DNA from: Gallionella sp. UBA6045
GTDB lineage: Bacteria > Pseudomonadota > Gammaproteobacteria > Burkholderiales > Gallionellaceae
Direction of reading: 5' to 3'
Assembly (NCBI GenBank): GCA_002429165.1
Contig: DIYV01000147.1
Span: 407-6,197, forward strand
Length of the DNA stretch: 5,791 nucleotides
Part shown: positions 5,659 through 5,791 of the stretch, piece by piece
Numbering within the stretch: position 1 is the first letter of the stretch
Layout: each line of letters begins with the position of its first letter
Notes under the pieces: generated by a model
The model's input: the letters and a program-made list of their open reading frames with translations, nothing else
Database searches by the model: none
Told to the model about the DNA's origin: nothing
Program-made: the position numbers and the translations under genes

Positions 5659-5791
5659 ATTGAATTGTCTCGATGTGATCCTTAGTTACCCACTGAAAAA
5701 TGTTTCATATTTTCCGCCGGGCTTCGAACACATAGCGAAGAAAAGGCGCCAACTTCACTCTTGATGGGCGAAACGATACTGTGCAAGTCCG

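Noticed and set aside
1..5791. CRISPR arrays, tRNA or rRNA genes, toxin-antitoxin or phage-defence genes
   Set aside because: No regularly spaced direct repeats, tRNA cloverleaf, rRNA segment or defence-type domain was found in the sequence.

Overview
The window is about 5.8 kb of bacterial chromosome. Every recognisable gene lies on the minus strand, so the order of transcription runs from high to low coordinates. Protein sequences and the strong AAGGAG-type ribosome sites point to a Gram-negative bacterium, probably a member of Pseudomonadota. A betaproteobacterium such as a Nitrosospira-like ammonia oxidiser would fit, but that is only an impression from sequence character.

In transcription order the genes are: a VIT1/CCC1-family iron/manganese transporter (5658-4963); a 567-base spacer holding an eroded relic of an EAL-domain (cyclic-di-GMP phosphodiesterase) gene and, at its end, a possible 21-codon leader ORF whose stop overlaps the next start; a zinc-dependent glutathione-independent formaldehyde dehydrogenase (4395-3256); an iron superoxide dismutase pseudogene with its middle deleted (3112-2809); a PfpI/DJ-1 family protein (2700-2197); a spacer with two hairpins resembling IS200/IS605 ends (2178-2057); a 100-residue encapsulin-type ferritin-like protein (2036-1734); an alpha/beta hydrolase of the non-haem chloroperoxidase group (1666-842); a small cupin gene broken by one missing base (814-423); and the start of a KatE-like catalase (374-1), cut by the window edge.

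Together the genes form an oxidative, iron and carbonyl stress island. Catalase and (formerly) superoxide dismutase remove reactive oxygen. The ferritin-like protein and VIT transporter handle iron that would otherwise feed Fenton chemistry. Formaldehyde dehydrogenase and the PfpI protein deal with reactive carbonyls or damaged protein. Most genes carry their own Shine-Dalgarno site and are separated by 27-160 bases, so the block could be one transcript or several.

The most notable signals are signs of decay. The superoxide dismutase has lost roughly its central half at a short repeat, the cupin has a one-base lesion exactly inside its second metal-binding motif, and the EAL relic is unannotated coding debris. 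I see no clear evidence of an entirely new defence or mobile system.
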